A stretch of 64,000 bases of DNA from Planctomycetaceae bacterium (lineage in GTDB: Bacteria > Planctomycetota > Planctomycetia > Planctomycetales > Planctomycetaceae): assembly GCA_014762625.1 (NCBI GenBank), contig JABURQ010000154.1, positions 16,400-80,399 on the forward strand, written 5' to 3'. Below the pieces are notes generated by a model that saw only the letters and a program-made list of their open reading frames with translations, did not search any database and was not told where the DNA came from. Below, in pieces: positions 28,238 through 38,122 of the stretch; positions within the stretch are counted from its first letter, which is position 1; each line of letters opens with the position of its first letter. The position numbers were made by a program, and so were the translations under genes.

Positions 28238-29572
28238 ATGATTGATTTAAATGAAAGGCAACGGCATCAAGTTGTCGTCATTGGTGGTGGATTCGGCGGG
28301 CTGGAGACGGTTCGTCGACTCAAGAAGGCCGATGTCGATGTTACACTGATCGACCGACGGAATTTCCACCTGTTCCAGCCACTTCTCTATCAAGTCGCAA
28401 CGGGGGGGCTTTCGCCAGCCAATATCGCGGCTCCTTTGCGGTCGATCTTTGGTAAGCAAAAGAACTGTCGAATCTTGCTGGGGGAAGTGACTGGCTTCGA
28501 CCTCGAACAAAATGAGGTCATCCTGCAAGACGACCGGTGTCGGTTTGACACCTTGGTTGTCGCAGCGGGAGCGTCTCCAAGTTACTTTGGTAACGATTCT
28601 TGGCAAAAATACGCACCACCGCTGAAATCGATTGAGGACGCGACCGCGATTCGCAGCCGATTATTCTGGTGCTTCGAGCAGGCAGAGCGTGAAGCTTGTA
28701 AAAAGGATCGCTGTGAATGGTTAACGTTTGTGATCGTTGGAGGTGGACCGACGGGGGTAGAGCTGGCAGGAGCGCTCGCGGAAATCTCTCGACACACACT
28801 TGTCAATGACTTTCGAAGCATCGACCCCAGCGAAGCACGGATCATTCTTGTCGAAGCGGGTGATCAAGTTCTCAGCTCGTATCCGCCAGACCTCACCTCG
28901 AAAGCAGAATCGAAAATTCGTCAGTTGGGAATTGAGCTGAGAACGAAAACACAGGTAACTGAGATCAAACAAGACTACGTCGAGGTCGAGCATGTAGGCA
29001 GCACTGAAAGGATCGCCACTTATTCCGTCATCTGGGCAGCCGGCGTGAAAGCAAACCCTTTGGGTGGAAAACTTGCTCAAGCCGCAAACTGTAAGACGGA
29101 CAGGATGGGGCGTGTTCTCGTCAGCGACGATCTCACTCTCTCGACGAACCCGAGTATCTTTGTCATTGGTGACCTCGCATATGTCACCAACGATGAGGAC
29201 AACCCTCTACCAGGAATTGCACCGGTTGCTATTCAACAAGCTAAGTTTGTGGCGAAGTTGATCCAACTACGGCAATCGGGACGTAAAAGTAAAGATCGAT
29301 TTCATTACCGCGATCTTGGCTCAATGGCTACGATCGGAAGGAAGGCGGCAATTGCAGAGATCGGAAAGTTCAAGTTCAGTGGAATTTTTGCATGGTGGCT
29401 GTGGCTGGCAATCCATCTGATGCAGATTGTGCAGTTTCAGAATCGGGTGTTGATCCTCATCCAATGGGCCTACAGCTATCTCACGTACAACCGCGCTGCG
29501 AGACTGATCACTCATCCGACGCACAACGATAATGAAGCTGACACTTCAAAAGCTATCGATCAGACCAGCTAA
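28238..29572 (+). CDS. NDH-2-like NAD(P)/FAD-dependent oxidoreductase
   Basis: This 444-residue flavoprotein begins at ATG 28238; a TTG at 28229 is also in frame. It has a FAD-binding GGGFGGLE motif near residue 16 and a second dinucleotide-binding motif, GGGPTGVELAGALAEI, near 170. VFVIGDLAYV near 305 closes the FAD site. The C-terminal 60 residues contain a hydrophobic patch (FAWWLWLAIHLMQIVQF) that should attach it to the inner membrane. These features fit type II NADH:quinone dehydrogenases, which pass electrons to quinone without pumping protons. Its 3' end overlaps the convergent cytochrome-like gene by 20 bases. Confidence 0.87.
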   Translation: MIDLNERQRHQVVVIGGGFGGLETVRRLKKADVDVTLIDRRNFHLFQPLLYQVATGGLSPANIAAPLRSIFGKQKNCRILLGEVTGFDLEQNEVILQDDRCRFDTLVVAAGASPSYFGNDSWQKYAPPLKSIEDATAIRSRLFWCFEQAEREACKKDRCEWLTFVIVGGGPTGVELAGALAEISRHTLVNDFRSIDPSEARIILVEAGDQVLSSYPPDLTSKAESKIRQLGIELRTKTQVTEIKQDYVEVEHVGSTERIATYSVIWAAGVKANPLGGKLAQAANCKTDRMGRVLVSDDLTLSTNPSIFVIGDLAYVTNDEDNPLPGIAPVAIQQAKFVAKLIQLRQSGRKSKDRFHYRDLGSMATIGRKAAIAEIGKFKFSGIFAWWLWLAIHLMQIVQFQNRVLILIQWAYSYLTYNRAARLITHPTHNDNEADTSKAIDQTS

Positions 29573-30860
29573 TTTTTGTCATCCGACCATACCCACGCTT
29601 CCATTGCGTTTGAAACTCGATCTCAGTGATCAAATCATTTTCATTGAGGCTCGCAAACGGTTCTTTCTTTAGCTTGTCTGTTTGGTCTACGTACACCTTC
29701 GCCAGATACCGTCCCGGAGAAAGGCTCTTCTGGTGCAGTTGCTTGGCTCGTTCGGACTCACGAAAAGCGGTGAGACTCAATGAATGTTGCCAAAGTTTTC
29801 CCTTCCCGAACACCAAACGGTCAGACGTCGCGACACGATGTTCCGACCACTCGTCCTCAGTCCATTGATAGATGTCGACCTGCATCAATTGTTGGTCGTA
29901 TTGCTCAGGAATATTTTCAATTTTCATCCAGATGTCTGTGACAATTGAGACTTCTACTGAAGGCTTCGGAAGCTGATCTTCAGAAGTGTACTTGGATTTG
30001 ATGATTGCGGCATAGTCATCGATAAATCGTCGAAATTGTTTGTAGGTCCTGTCTCCTATGACCATTTTCTTTCCACCACCATGTTCGATCTGCATTGTGG
30101 GCTTGAGCAGCAGCAAACTCTTTTCAGGATTTTCCACATCGATGAGATCGTTATCGGTCATGTACTTCATCGAGGTGATTGGGTCGTTCAATTTAATCCA
30201 CGAAACCTGCTCGCCATGCTCCGCAACTTGTTTGTGATTTTGGTCTGGGGAGTGACACGCCGCACATCGGCCAACTTCTGTCCAGACGTTGTCGATAAAC
30301 GAAGCGAGTACTCGATCCATGCGTGCATGCCGAATCACCTCGTCCGATACCTTGGGCCCAACACGAACTTTGGACGGTTGAGTTGAGACGAGGTTGGGGT
30401 CGGCAACCGCTGCCAGAATCCAGTCACGAAATGCATCAAATTCCTGCTGCCGCACTTTCTTCTGCACCAAAGAGGAGTTGTCAGGAGCCCGCTTGATAAA
30501 GGTGAGGATTTTCGAGTTCTTCGGATCATCAACGTTGACCAACCCTTGCGTTACCAACGCTGAAAATGTCTCTGCCGCACTTGGTCGAATATAGTCCTTC
30601 AATGCAACGCTGCTGAGATGGCACTCCGTACAGCTCGACGGATTTGGTGAAGAGAAAATTGGGAGTAAGCGTTGCCGAAATATCTCTTCTGACGATGCGT
30701 CCTTGCTGTTCGAACTTTGCTGTTCTGTTCGGCTCAGTTCAGCTGGCTGATTCATGAATTCGGAACTCTCGGATTCCGACGATTGAACCACTTCCGCTGA
30801 ATCACAACCGGTTAGTGAAACGATCATACTCAGACAAACAATCCGGAATAAATTGCTCAT
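29553..30860 (-). CDS. Lipoprotein with two CxxCH motifs, cytochrome c-like
   Basis: This protein of about 435 residues has a lipoprotein signal (IVCLSMIVSLTGC). Two CxxCH heme-attachment motifs are present: CTECH near residue 75 and CAACH near 200. Each is followed by a helical segment typical of the planctomycete-type cytochrome domains. The last 150 residues are beta-rich with no recognised motif. ATG at 30860 directly begins the signal; GTG 30881 and ATG 30878 are alternatives. It overlaps the convergent NDH-2-like gene, and a link to its electron transfer is possible but unproven. It marks the end of the first metal region. Confidence 0.72.
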   Translation of the reverse strand: MSNLFRIVCLSMIVSLTGCDSAEVVQSSESESSEFMNQPAELSRTEQQSSNSKDASSEEIFRQRLLPIFSSPNPSSCTECHLSSVALKDYIRPSAAETFSALVTQGLVNVDDPKNSKILTFIKRAPDNSSLVQKKVRQQEFDAFRDWILAAVADPNLVSTQPSKVRVGPKVSDEVIRHARMDRVLASFIDNVWTEVGRCAACHSPDQNHKQVAEHGEQVSWIKLNDPITSMKYMTDNDLIDVENPEKSLLLLKPTMQIEHGGGKKMVIGDRTYKQFRRFIDDYAAIIKSKYTSEDQLPKPSVEVSIVTDIWMKIENIPEQYDQQLMQVDIYQWTEDEWSEHRVATSDRLVFGKGKLWQHSLSLTAFRESERAKQLHQKSLSPGRYLAKVYVDQTDKLKKEPFASLNENDLITEIEFQTQWKRGYGRMTKISWSDR

Positions 30861-30931
30861 ATTCGCTTCTGCTTTCATCACAAATTCTCGTCGCAGTCAC
30901 ATAAGCAAATCAGCTTCCGTCAGACGATAGT

Positions 30932-30988
30932 AACGGTCGCTTACCGACCAGCCTGAATTGTTGAATTTTCTCTGTGGAAGCGACCGTT
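30932..30988. repeat. 11-bp inverted repeat at the left border of the defence block
   Basis: AACGGTCGCTT (30932-30942) and AAGCGACCGTT (30978-30988) are perfect inverted copies 35 bases apart. They lie in the 290-base gap between the cytochrome-like gene and jetD, where no gene is seen. The position suits a recombination end or a promoter operator for the minus-strand gene at 30860; nothing decides between these. Confidence 0.35.
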
Positions 30989-31154
30989 TCGTAAGCCGTT
31001 ATATCGAAAATGGTTACGCGATATTTCCGTATCATAAATTAACAGAAAGTTTTCTCGCACGCCAATGCGTACATGGTCCTATACATCGTTCTATGCGAGT
31101 AGGTTTTCCGGTAATTTTTGTGATGGTTAGTGTTGGAGCAAGGACGATTCTCAG

Positions 31155-32315
31155 TCAATCTCTTGGGAAGAGTCGTTCCAGAATTGAGATGACATCCGTG
31201 CTGGGAATCTGTTCTTGTTCGATTCGCAGGAACTCGGAGTGACAAACGTCGAAGGCAGCCCTCTCGAAACTCGTCAGATTGACGGGTGGCGAAGGTTCTT
31301 TTGTCGGCTCAACTCGCTGCCCGAGTTGCTCTCGATGACGACACAAAGTTTCGATGTCCATCAGAAGACTTTTCACAGTTGGAAAATGGATGCGAAAACG
31401 GGAGAGAATTGAGAGACCATCGACATCGATGTCTCCCCAGTACCAGATGGTGCATTGGTGCAGCCACGGGATGAGGCGAAAGTCTGCGACCGCATTTCCG
31501 ATGCCTCCCATGGCAAGGGTGTTCGGCAGATTTGGAAGTGTCATCAAACAGGTTTTGTTTTCGACAACGAGCACGTTGGCCGAATCGACATTTTGTTTTG
31601 CCAATGTCTCTAAAGGAATGGAACAGTCTGTCCAAGGACTTCCGAATGCTTGTTGAATCGTTGGATCGAGAAAGCGGATTTGCAGACGGGGTTGATCGTA
31701 TTGCAATCCATAGCGGCGAGCGAAGTGCTGCTCGTCGGCACGAATCGCAGTTGGCGGCAATAAGAGATCCAGCCATCCCCGCAGAATGCGTTGATTTCGT
31801 TCAATAAACTTCGTGTCAATGTTTAAGGGAAGCTCGCGTGCGAAAAGGCCAGGGCGAGGGTTCGCTCGTAAATAGTCAACCACAAGAATCAGTCCTTCGA
31901 CATCGGCAGCAGAATCAGCGAGCAATTTTCGATTGGACCGCATCCAACGTTCAATTTTTGGGTAATGTTGACGGATGATCTTCACGGCACTTGTGAAGTT
32001 TTCAAACTCGTCTTCCTTGTCAATGAATCGTAAGAAATCTATCTGAGTTGAGAAGAAGATTTTTTCAGGGACCAGATTCTTTCCATGTCGTCGCGAAGTT
32101 CGTTCTCGCCAGTCAATCGAATATCCAAATCCCTTTTCTGCTTTTGATTCGCTTCTGAGCAATTGCACAGCATGAATGGCTGCGGCAGGATCGTCAGGCA
32201 ATTTTCGATCAGCTGGAATGAGACAGGGAAAGAATTCATCACCATCAAGCCAGACCAGTTGGAACTTGGGATAAAGATTGTTCGCTTTCTGGCGAATGTC
32301 ATTTGGATGAATCAT
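31155..32315 (-). CDS. jetD: Wadjet subunit JetD (DUF3322/DUF2220, Toprim nuclease)
   Basis: This 386-residue protein is the nuclease subunit of Wadjet, the SMC-like complex that recognises and cuts small circular DNA such as plasmids. The C-terminal half is a Toprim-type domain: the acidic VVENKTCLM strand (Glu), the AMGGIG turn, and WYWGDIDVDG with the DxD metal ligands. The N-terminal half corresponds to DUF3322. ATG at 32315 overlaps the jetC stop by one base (TGATG), showing translational coupling. The protein has the family's usual length and all visible catalytic acids, so it should be active. It is the last gene of the four-gene operon. Confidence 0.92.
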   Translation of the reverse strand: MIHPNDIRQKANNLYPKFQLVWLDGDEFFPCLIPADRKLPDDPAAAIHAVQLLRSESKAEKGFGYSIDWRERTSRRHGKNLVPEKIFFSTQIDFLRFIDKEDEFENFTSAVKIIRQHYPKIERWMRSNRKLLADSAADVEGLILVVDYLRANPRPGLFARELPLNIDTKFIERNQRILRGWLDLLLPPTAIRADEQHFARRYGLQYDQPRLQIRFLDPTIQQAFGSPWTDCSIPLETLAKQNVDSANVLVVENKTCLMTLPNLPNTLAMGGIGNAVADFRLIPWLHQCTIWYWGDIDVDGLSILSRFRIHFPTVKSLLMDIETLCRHREQLGQRVEPTKEPSPPVNLTSFERAAFDVCHSEFLRIEQEQIPSTDVISILERLFPRD

Positions 32316-35300
32316 CAATCTTTACGGTTATGAGAGTTGCTGCTTCGATTCTCGTCTGCTGCATCAACGTATTGAGCAAACTCCTTCGCTGTCATCTGGA
32401 AGACTTCTGAACGATTATTTTTCTTGGTGACATGCAAATAACTCCCCACAAACGGCTGAGTGACGCAGGCCTTCGCATCCAGCGGAGCGACGATGAGCAA
32501 CTGTAGGCCAAATTGTCGGAAGAGCTTTAAAGCGTACTCGGCATGTTGATCGTCAACTTTGGAAAACATTTCGTCGACAACAACAAAACGGAATCGCTGT
32601 TCGTCAGGCTCGCTGGGATCGAGGTCGTACTGGTACGCAATGGCAGCCACGAGAATCGTAAACGCCAGCTTCGCTTTTTCCCCACCTGATTGCCCGGTGC
32701 TGTCGTCGTAACTGGAGACTTGCTCGAGTGTCTTTTCATCGATCACATTGGCGAGAAAGTCGAACCAGTTGCGGACATCGACGACCTTGTCTCGCCAGCG
32801 ACGATGACCTTCATCCTGAAGCTTGACGACAAGTTTTTGTATTCGCACAAACCTGGCTTCGTTCGCCTCTGCAGAATCTTCAAAACTCCCTTCGACACAC
32901 TCGCGTAACTGCCGTTGAAATTCGACAATCTCATGATTGTTCACCCGTTTGGGATCGAGCTGAATGTATGTCCCCTCGCGAAAGTCAAGTTGCCTGAGCG
33001 AAAGATTGAGCGTTTCAATTTTGTCTTCGATGTTACGTCGTTCTTTCTCCAGGGTGGCTCGGAACAGACCAATTTCTCGGGTCACTGTGTCATTGAGTCG
33101 TTCTTTGAAGCGATCTGTATGTCGTGGCAGATCCTCATCAATGATTCGCTGACGCAATCCAAGGAAACTGTCCAGATACGTAACTCGCGGAAGCAGGTCG
33201 GCTTCCTCGGGAAACTTCCTGGTGAACTTCGACATGACCTGCGTCAACTGCTCTTCGATGGGGTCGAGCTTTTTACGCAGTGCGATCTGCTCTTTCTCCA
33301 AACTTTTGCGGAGAGAATCTTGTGTTTGGAGAAGTGCTTCGATGGAAAAACAACTTTCATCGACGGAAGATTCCAACTCTTCAAATGTGGACTGGAATTG
33401 ATCCCAAACATCGTTCTTCTTGTATTCGTTGATCGTATTCCCCGCGTTGAGGATGAGCTTCTCCGCGTCTTGAATTGACCGCTCAAGTCCGCTTTCATCA
33501 CGAATGGACTCGTCTCTCTGAGACTCCAATCCCTTGCGACGGGAGGACAACTTTGCAGCCTGTTCCCGAAGAAACTGAATGGCATCGGAATTCTCTTCGA
33601 TGGTCTTCTTCTCAGCCTTCAAGTCATCGATTGTCTGCTGATCCCGTTTCCAATCAATCTCTGAGAAACCACTAAATGCTTGCAGGTCATTCCAAGCATG
33701 AATGCGGTTTCGGATAGCACCGAGGTCAGTATCAATGGCTGCGATCTTCTGAGTCGTTTGCTGATCGCTTTCCTCAAGCTCGGCGATTCTCGCGGTGATC
33801 TGTTGTCTCTTGTCCTTGTTATCCCAACCCAGGATGAAGTTTCTTCTGTTGAGAAGTTGATCGCGATCATCTTTGTCGTGGCGTTTACTTCCAGTTTTCA
33901 CATGCCGCGATAGTGTCATCGCTAAGCCAGATGCCTGTTGAAATTCTCCAATTGACTCACAACAGCGGTAGTCAAAACGAGAAGCCAACTCAGCCTTGAC
34001 CCAGGGCAATAATGAATGACCTTCCTTGAAACGTAACTTGCCAAGCATGGAAGCCGGATCGAGATCGGTCGTGTTCTGCAAGGTTGCATGCTCACTGATC
34101 CGCAGATAAATGAGGCGTTGTCCGCGTCCTCGTGCAATGAGCTTGGTCTGCTCAACATGACGACTCACCATGTGATAATATCGATCTGGAACTAGCAGGC
34201 TTAGACCGAAGCTGTGCAAGACTTTTTCGATCGATGATTCCCACTCTCGCTGGTTCTCCTGCACTGCGATGAGTTCCGCGACGAACGGCAACTCTTTCTC
34301 ACTCAGCCCCAATTCCTGACAGATACCCTCTCGCAGCGAAACGGACCATTCGGGAAGGTTTCCTTTTTGTCTTTCGAGACTCGCCAACTCGATTGATAAC
34401 TCGCTCCGCTCTTGGCGGACTTGACCACGACTTATGACCAGGTCCGTTCTGTTCTCCTCATATGCTTTGATCGTTGCTTCAAGTTGACCGCGTTGATCTG
34501 AAATGAACTGTTGCACTTTCTGAAAGTCTGATTCACACGTCACACGCGTGTTCAATTCAGTTCGAGTCAATGCACTTTGGTACAGGTCGTACCGTTCTCG
34601 TTTCCGCTTTAACTCGGAAGAGGCATTTTCAATCAGCAACGGAATCATCTTTAGTCGATCACCACCCTCATTTTCGATCTCGTTCTTAATGCGTCGTTGC
34701 TCTTCTTCAACTCTATCAAGCTCTTGCTTGAAGCTTTTCTTTCGTTCGCGCACTTCAACGAGTGACTGTTGAAAATCTTTGAGGGCCGGTTCGAAGACCT
34801 CAATTGTTTTCTGCGCGAAGAACGCATCCAGCCCCTGCGATTTCCTGATGGCTTTATCAAGCTTCACGTTGAATCTGGTGTACTCCTGACCGTGTTTGGC
34901 AACGGGTTCCAACAGGGCTTGCTGGTCACGGACTTTTATTAAACTCGCATGAGCCTCATTTAACTGAGTGAAGTGCGCCAGCAATGCTTCCAGACGCTCT
35001 GACCAGTTATGCGGTTCCAGCATGTGATTGCGGATGAACTCATTGAGATTTTCAATGTCCTTGACAGCCACGGTCTGATTGAAGACATCCATGGCCTTCT
35101 TTTTCACTTTCGTGATTTTCCGAAACCAGCCTTCGTATTCCGTGAATGACTTTGTTGCCTTAAAGTCGCGATCTTTGATGGCCTTAAGAATTCCATCGCT
35201 GGAGTCCAGTTGTGAGAAATCACCAGTAATCGTTCGGTCGCCATCCGAGAAACAGTAAATTTTGTCAACTTTCTGCCCATTCCAGTACAAAACCTGCGTC

Positions 35301-35728
35301 AAGCTGAAGGCTGCTCCGTCGTCATTGTTCTGGAAACATGCCAGGAGGACCGAATAGTGTTTCTTTTTCGATCTCAAGCAGCGAGTCTTGATCCCATTAC
35401 TGTCTCCATCCGCATTTCGGTCAAAGGCTCCTTCGAAGTACGTTCGCTCTGTCCGTTCTCGTTTCTTGGCACCTGCAGCAACGTTAAAATTGCGGACACC
35501 AGGCTTGACCAGTAACGTCAAAATTGCATCGACCAGTGTCGATTTTCCCGAACCATTCTGACCGACCAGCAGTGTCGACTGTCCCTCTGGAGAAACCGTA
35601 TGAACTTGCTGGTCGAATGTCCCCCAATTCAAGAGTTCGAGTCGCTTCAAGCGAAACCCCGAAGACTGCGAAAACGTGGCTGACACGTAGTCTGATTTGT
35701 CAAAAAGTGCGTTCGCTTGATTCATCAT
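32315..35728 (-). CDS. jetC: Wadjet subunit JetC (SMC/MukB-like ATPase)
   Basis: This protein of about 1137 residues is the motor of the Wadjet complex. Near the N-terminus it has Walker A (LLVGQNGSGKSTLVDA). Long coiled-coil arms of heptad-like Glu/Lys/Arg/Leu-rich sequence flank a central hinge-like region. Near the C-terminus come the ABC signature TGQSGGEKAKL and Walker B FVVVDEMFSKVD. All ATPase motifs are intact. ATG 35728 is preferred because GGAG lies seven bases upstream; a TTG at 35815 overlapping jetB is the alternative. The protein loads on DNA and extrudes loops until the small circle is handed to JetD, as established for Wadjet. Confidence 0.93.
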   Translation of the reverse strand: MMNQANALFDKSDYVSATFSQSSGFRLKRLELLNWGTFDQQVHTVSPEGQSTLLVGQNGSGKSTLVDAILTLLVKPGVRNFNVAAGAKKRERTERTYFEGAFDRNADGDSNGIKTRCLRSKKKHYSVLLACFQNNDDGAAFSLTQVLYWNGQKVDKIYCFSDGDRTITGDFSQLDSSDGILKAIKDRDFKATKSFTEYEGWFRKITKVKKKAMDVFNQTVAVKDIENLNEFIRNHMLEPHNWSERLEALLAHFTQLNEAHASLIKVRDQQALLEPVAKHGQEYTRFNVKLDKAIRKSQGLDAFFAQKTIEVFEPALKDFQQSLVEVRERKKSFKQELDRVEEEQRRIKNEIENEGGDRLKMIPLLIENASSELKRKRERYDLYQSALTRTELNTRVTCESDFQKVQQFISDQRGQLEATIKAYEENRTDLVISRGQVRQERSELSIELASLERQKGNLPEWSVSLREGICQELGLSEKELPFVAELIAVQENQREWESSIEKVLHSFGLSLLVPDRYYHMVSRHVEQTKLIARGRGQRLIYLRISEHATLQNTTDLDPASMLGKLRFKEGHSLLPWVKAELASRFDYRCCESIGEFQQASGLAMTLSRHVKTGSKRHDKDDRDQLLNRRNFILGWDNKDKRQQITARIAELEESDQQTTQKIAAIDTDLGAIRNRIHAWNDLQAFSGFSEIDWKRDQQTIDDLKAEKKTIEENSDAIQFLREQAAKLSSRRKGLESQRDESIRDESGLERSIQDAEKLILNAGNTINEYKKNDVWDQFQSTFEELESSVDESCFSIEALLQTQDSLRKSLEKEQIALRKKLDPIEEQLTQVMSKFTRKFPEEADLLPRVTYLDSFLGLRQRIIDEDLPRHTDRFKERLNDTVTREIGLFRATLEKERRNIEDKIETLNLSLRQLDFREGTYIQLDPKRVNNHEIVEFQRQLRECVEGSFEDSAEANEARFVRIQKLVVKLQDEGHRRWRDKVVDVRNWFDFLANVIDEKTLEQVSSYDDSTGQSGGEKAKLAFTILVAAIAYQYDLDPSEPDEQRFRFVVVDEMFSKVDDQHAEYALKLFRQFGLQLLIVAPLDAKACVTQPFVGSYLHVTKKNNRSEVFQMTAKEFAQYVDAADENRSSNSHNRKD

Positions 35729-35807
35729 ATATTCACTCCAAACGTTTTTAGCTGGAATACAGACCATTTCTGGGTATCGGGCTGACTCTGAGTATTGATG
35801 TTTGGCA

Positions 35808-36431
35808 CTATTCAATCTCCTCGTCCAGACTGATCCGACTCGTTGCCTGTTCTTCTTTTTTCACGAGCAGTTGATCTTTCAAACTCTCCAGTTCTGCGGC
35901 TGGGAGACGTGCCTTCAAAATGCGACGGACTTCCCATGTCGGTGGATCATCGCTGAATCTGCGCACGAATCCGAAGTCATCCAGTCGCTTGAAGGTGGCC
36001 CGCATCTCCTTCAGTTGTTTGACGTCATCCCCTGGGGAGAGACGAAGGGCTTTCCATTGGTCAAACAATGCAGATTCGTCCACCACGCATTTCTCGTCGT
36101 GTGCCTCTTCCTCTTCGAAGCGTCGGTACTCTTCGCGCAGAAGAACACACAGGATCGACTGTTTGTAACTCAGTCGCGAAGTGTGGAAGAGTTTGGGTAT
36201 GACATCATACCCCTCAGGCGTTTCTTCATCGGACATCTGGCGGAGGAACGCCATGCCTTCGGACTCGTTGACAATTAAGACAAGCCCCAGCCGAGAAAAG
36301 TAGTCAGTTAACCGAGAGGTATTCGATAGGAGCAGGTTCCAAACGCGTTCATCTTCTGCATAGACGACCCCGCGTAACAACAGGACTGCCGGAATGCTGA
36401 ACTCTTGAAATTTCGGGAAATCTTCACGCAT
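35808..36431 (-). CDS. jetB: Wadjet subunit JetB (DUF4194)
   Basis: This 207-residue protein matches DUF4194, the MukE/MksE-like tandem winged-helix subunit that stabilises the kleisin and ATPase heads. Visible family features are the LLRGVVYAEDERVWNLLL segment near the N-terminus and the helical, charged C-terminus. The ATG at 36431 has GAGGAGG seven bases upstream and overlaps the jetA stop by 8 bases, so it is translated with jetA. Its identity rests on its family resemblance and on its position between DUF3375 and the SMC-like ATPase gene. Confidence 0.88.
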   Translation of the reverse strand: MREDFPKFQEFSIPAVLLLRGVVYAEDERVWNLLLSNTSRLTDYFSRLGLVLIVNESEGMAFLRQMSDEETPEGYDVIPKLFHTSRLSYKQSILCVLLREEYRRFEEEEAHDEKCVVDESALFDQWKALRLSPGDDVKQLKEMRATFKRLDDFGFVRRFSDDPPTWEVRRILKARLPAAELESLKDQLLVKKEEQATSRISLDEEIE

Positions 36432-37902
36432 GACCATTCCTCCTCTTGTTCAAGAAGGTGACCAATGGAACCCGCACCTCGATCCAGTTTCCCTTGCCCT
36501 GGATCGGTGGAATCGATAATGGAATTTCGACTGTCGCATCAATGTGATGATTGTCATCTTTCGCGATTTGCAGATAACCCAGAACTTCGACCGCTCCCGA
36601 GGTCGGTGGATACTCATCGAGCAGATCCGCAAGAGTCGGAGCAGGTCTCAGGTTCAGTAACTCATCAATATGGTTTCGCATCGCACTCCAGTCCAGGCGA
36701 TGCATGGCTGCATACTGCTTGAAGACACCCGTTCTTTCGGCTTCATCCGGTTGGAATTCAGTGAGGTCGACCACCTCCAGCTTGGTCGGCTCCGTCCAGA
36801 ACGTGCGACGAAACGGTGAATCGACCGCTGCATTGACTTCTACCGTCAAACCGACATCTTCGCAGTCATGCTGGTCGTCCAGCGAAACCACCAACCCTCG
36901 GATCTCCTGCAGAAGCTGCGCAACTCGCTGTCGCTCTGCGTGAGCCTCCACATCCAGCAAGCGTCGCAACGTCGTGGAAAGGCGTTGGTTGGTCCGCATG
37001 ACTTTCTCTGCCTCACGTTGCAGCAAAGTGACCATTCCACGTACCGTCTCCATTCCTTCCTGTTGGTTGCTCAGTTCAGGAATCTTGCGAATCTCAGCAA
37101 TGATCCGTTCGAGCTGTTCCGTTTGCACTGGCGACAGAATGAGGTTCACGAACTCATAGAAGCTCACGCCCTGATCATCTTTCTTGAGGACATCTTCTGC
37201 GTTAAGTGCGTACTCGAGAATCCCACCGCGTGCTGCGAGCCCAGCGACTTGCTGCTGTTGGACTTCGAGTGTAATGTCTCGAAACGATTCCTCGACAGCG
37301 CGGAAATCTCCCTGCAACTGTTTCAGAATTGAAACAGCGGTAGCAAACTGATCTCGAATTTGATCAGGTCGATATGTCGCAACAACACCGTCCTGCTCGA
37401 TCTGAGTGATCTCATCCTGGATTTTCTTCTGTTCATTACGCAGATGCTGCAAGCGAGTTTCGGGATCGTCTGACGAACCGACAACCAGATTCGCGAGTAA
37501 GTCGATCACAAGCTTGAGTCGGGATTCGGTTCCGACGAAATTGAGATCCTTACCAAGAACAAGATCCAGAAACGCAAAAACGTCTTCAGTATGTGGAGTC
37601 AGCTGATAGCTTGGTTCGTCTGCATCCGCTTCCAGAAATCGTCTGAGCCACCGAGTTTCGCTGGAACACCACTCAGCTAGATAAGCATCTGCGCGAGACG
37701 GCAGTTTTCCGGGATCAGTCTCTTGCAAATTCTCTTGGTAAGCGATCAAAGCGGTAACGAGATCAGAATGAGCCCAGGCAATTCGTTCGCCCTGTTTGAA
37801 CTGCTGATTGAGAAAATCGATGATGAATGGCGCGTTCGATGACCGCAGCAAGCTCAACGCGGGCGAAGTATCAAAATAGACCAGTAATTTGGTGAGTTGC
37901 AT
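36424..37902 (-). CDS. jetA: Wadjet subunit JetA (DUF3375, kleisin-like)
   Basis: This 492-residue protein belongs to DUF3375, the MukF/MksF-like kleisin that bridges the two ATPase heads. The N-terminus (SPALSLLRSSNAPFIIDFL) is the conserved DUF3375 start, and a helical, Gln/Glu-rich middle follows. It is the first gene of the operon, and 220 bases of non-coding DNA separate it from the divergent HTH-ImmA/IrrE gene, so the promoters for both operons must lie there. The order A-B-C-D with short overlaps matches described Wadjet (also called MksFEBG/EptABCD) operons. Confidence 0.9.
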   Translation of the reverse strand: MQLTKLLVYFDTSPALSLLRSSNAPFIIDFLNQQFKQGERIAWAHSDLVTALIAYQENLQETDPGKLPSRADAYLAEWCSSETRWLRRFLEADADEPSYQLTPHTEDVFAFLDLVLGKDLNFVGTESRLKLVIDLLANLVVGSSDDPETRLQHLRNEQKKIQDEITQIEQDGVVATYRPDQIRDQFATAVSILKQLQGDFRAVEESFRDITLEVQQQQVAGLAARGGILEYALNAEDVLKKDDQGVSFYEFVNLILSPVQTEQLERIIAEIRKIPELSNQQEGMETVRGMVTLLQREAEKVMRTNQRLSTTLRRLLDVEAHAERQRVAQLLQEIRGLVVSLDDQHDCEDVGLTVEVNAAVDSPFRRTFWTEPTKLEVVDLTEFQPDEAERTGVFKQYAAMHRLDWSAMRNHIDELLNLRPAPTLADLLDEYPPTSGAVEVLGYLQIAKDDNHHIDATVEIPLSIPPIQGKGNWIEVRVPLVTFLNKRRNGHA

Positions 37903-38122
37903 AGGCCCAGCTCAACATGTGTTATCATCACGTGCATCCCACCACGTTCATTGAAAGCCCTCCATTACTTTTTTGTCCCGATCCTGATGGTAACAAACGG
38001 GTTGAGTAAATTCGAGCGCAAAGCGCGAATGGGCAAGCGCTGATGACTCAACTGGAAGGTTCCTCTCAATGGTGGTTTCCCACGACCTTGATTCTTGCTC
38101 CCGAGTCGTCCATTATCCTTGA
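37903..38122. promoter_or_regulatory. Divergent control region between Wadjet and the HTH-ImmA/IrrE gene
   Basis: These 220 bases must hold the promoters of jetABCD (minus) and of the HTH-ImmA/IrrE-PIN pair (plus). No convincing -35/-10 pair or long palindrome was recognised. An HTH protein encoded next door would be expected to bind here. Confidence 0.45.
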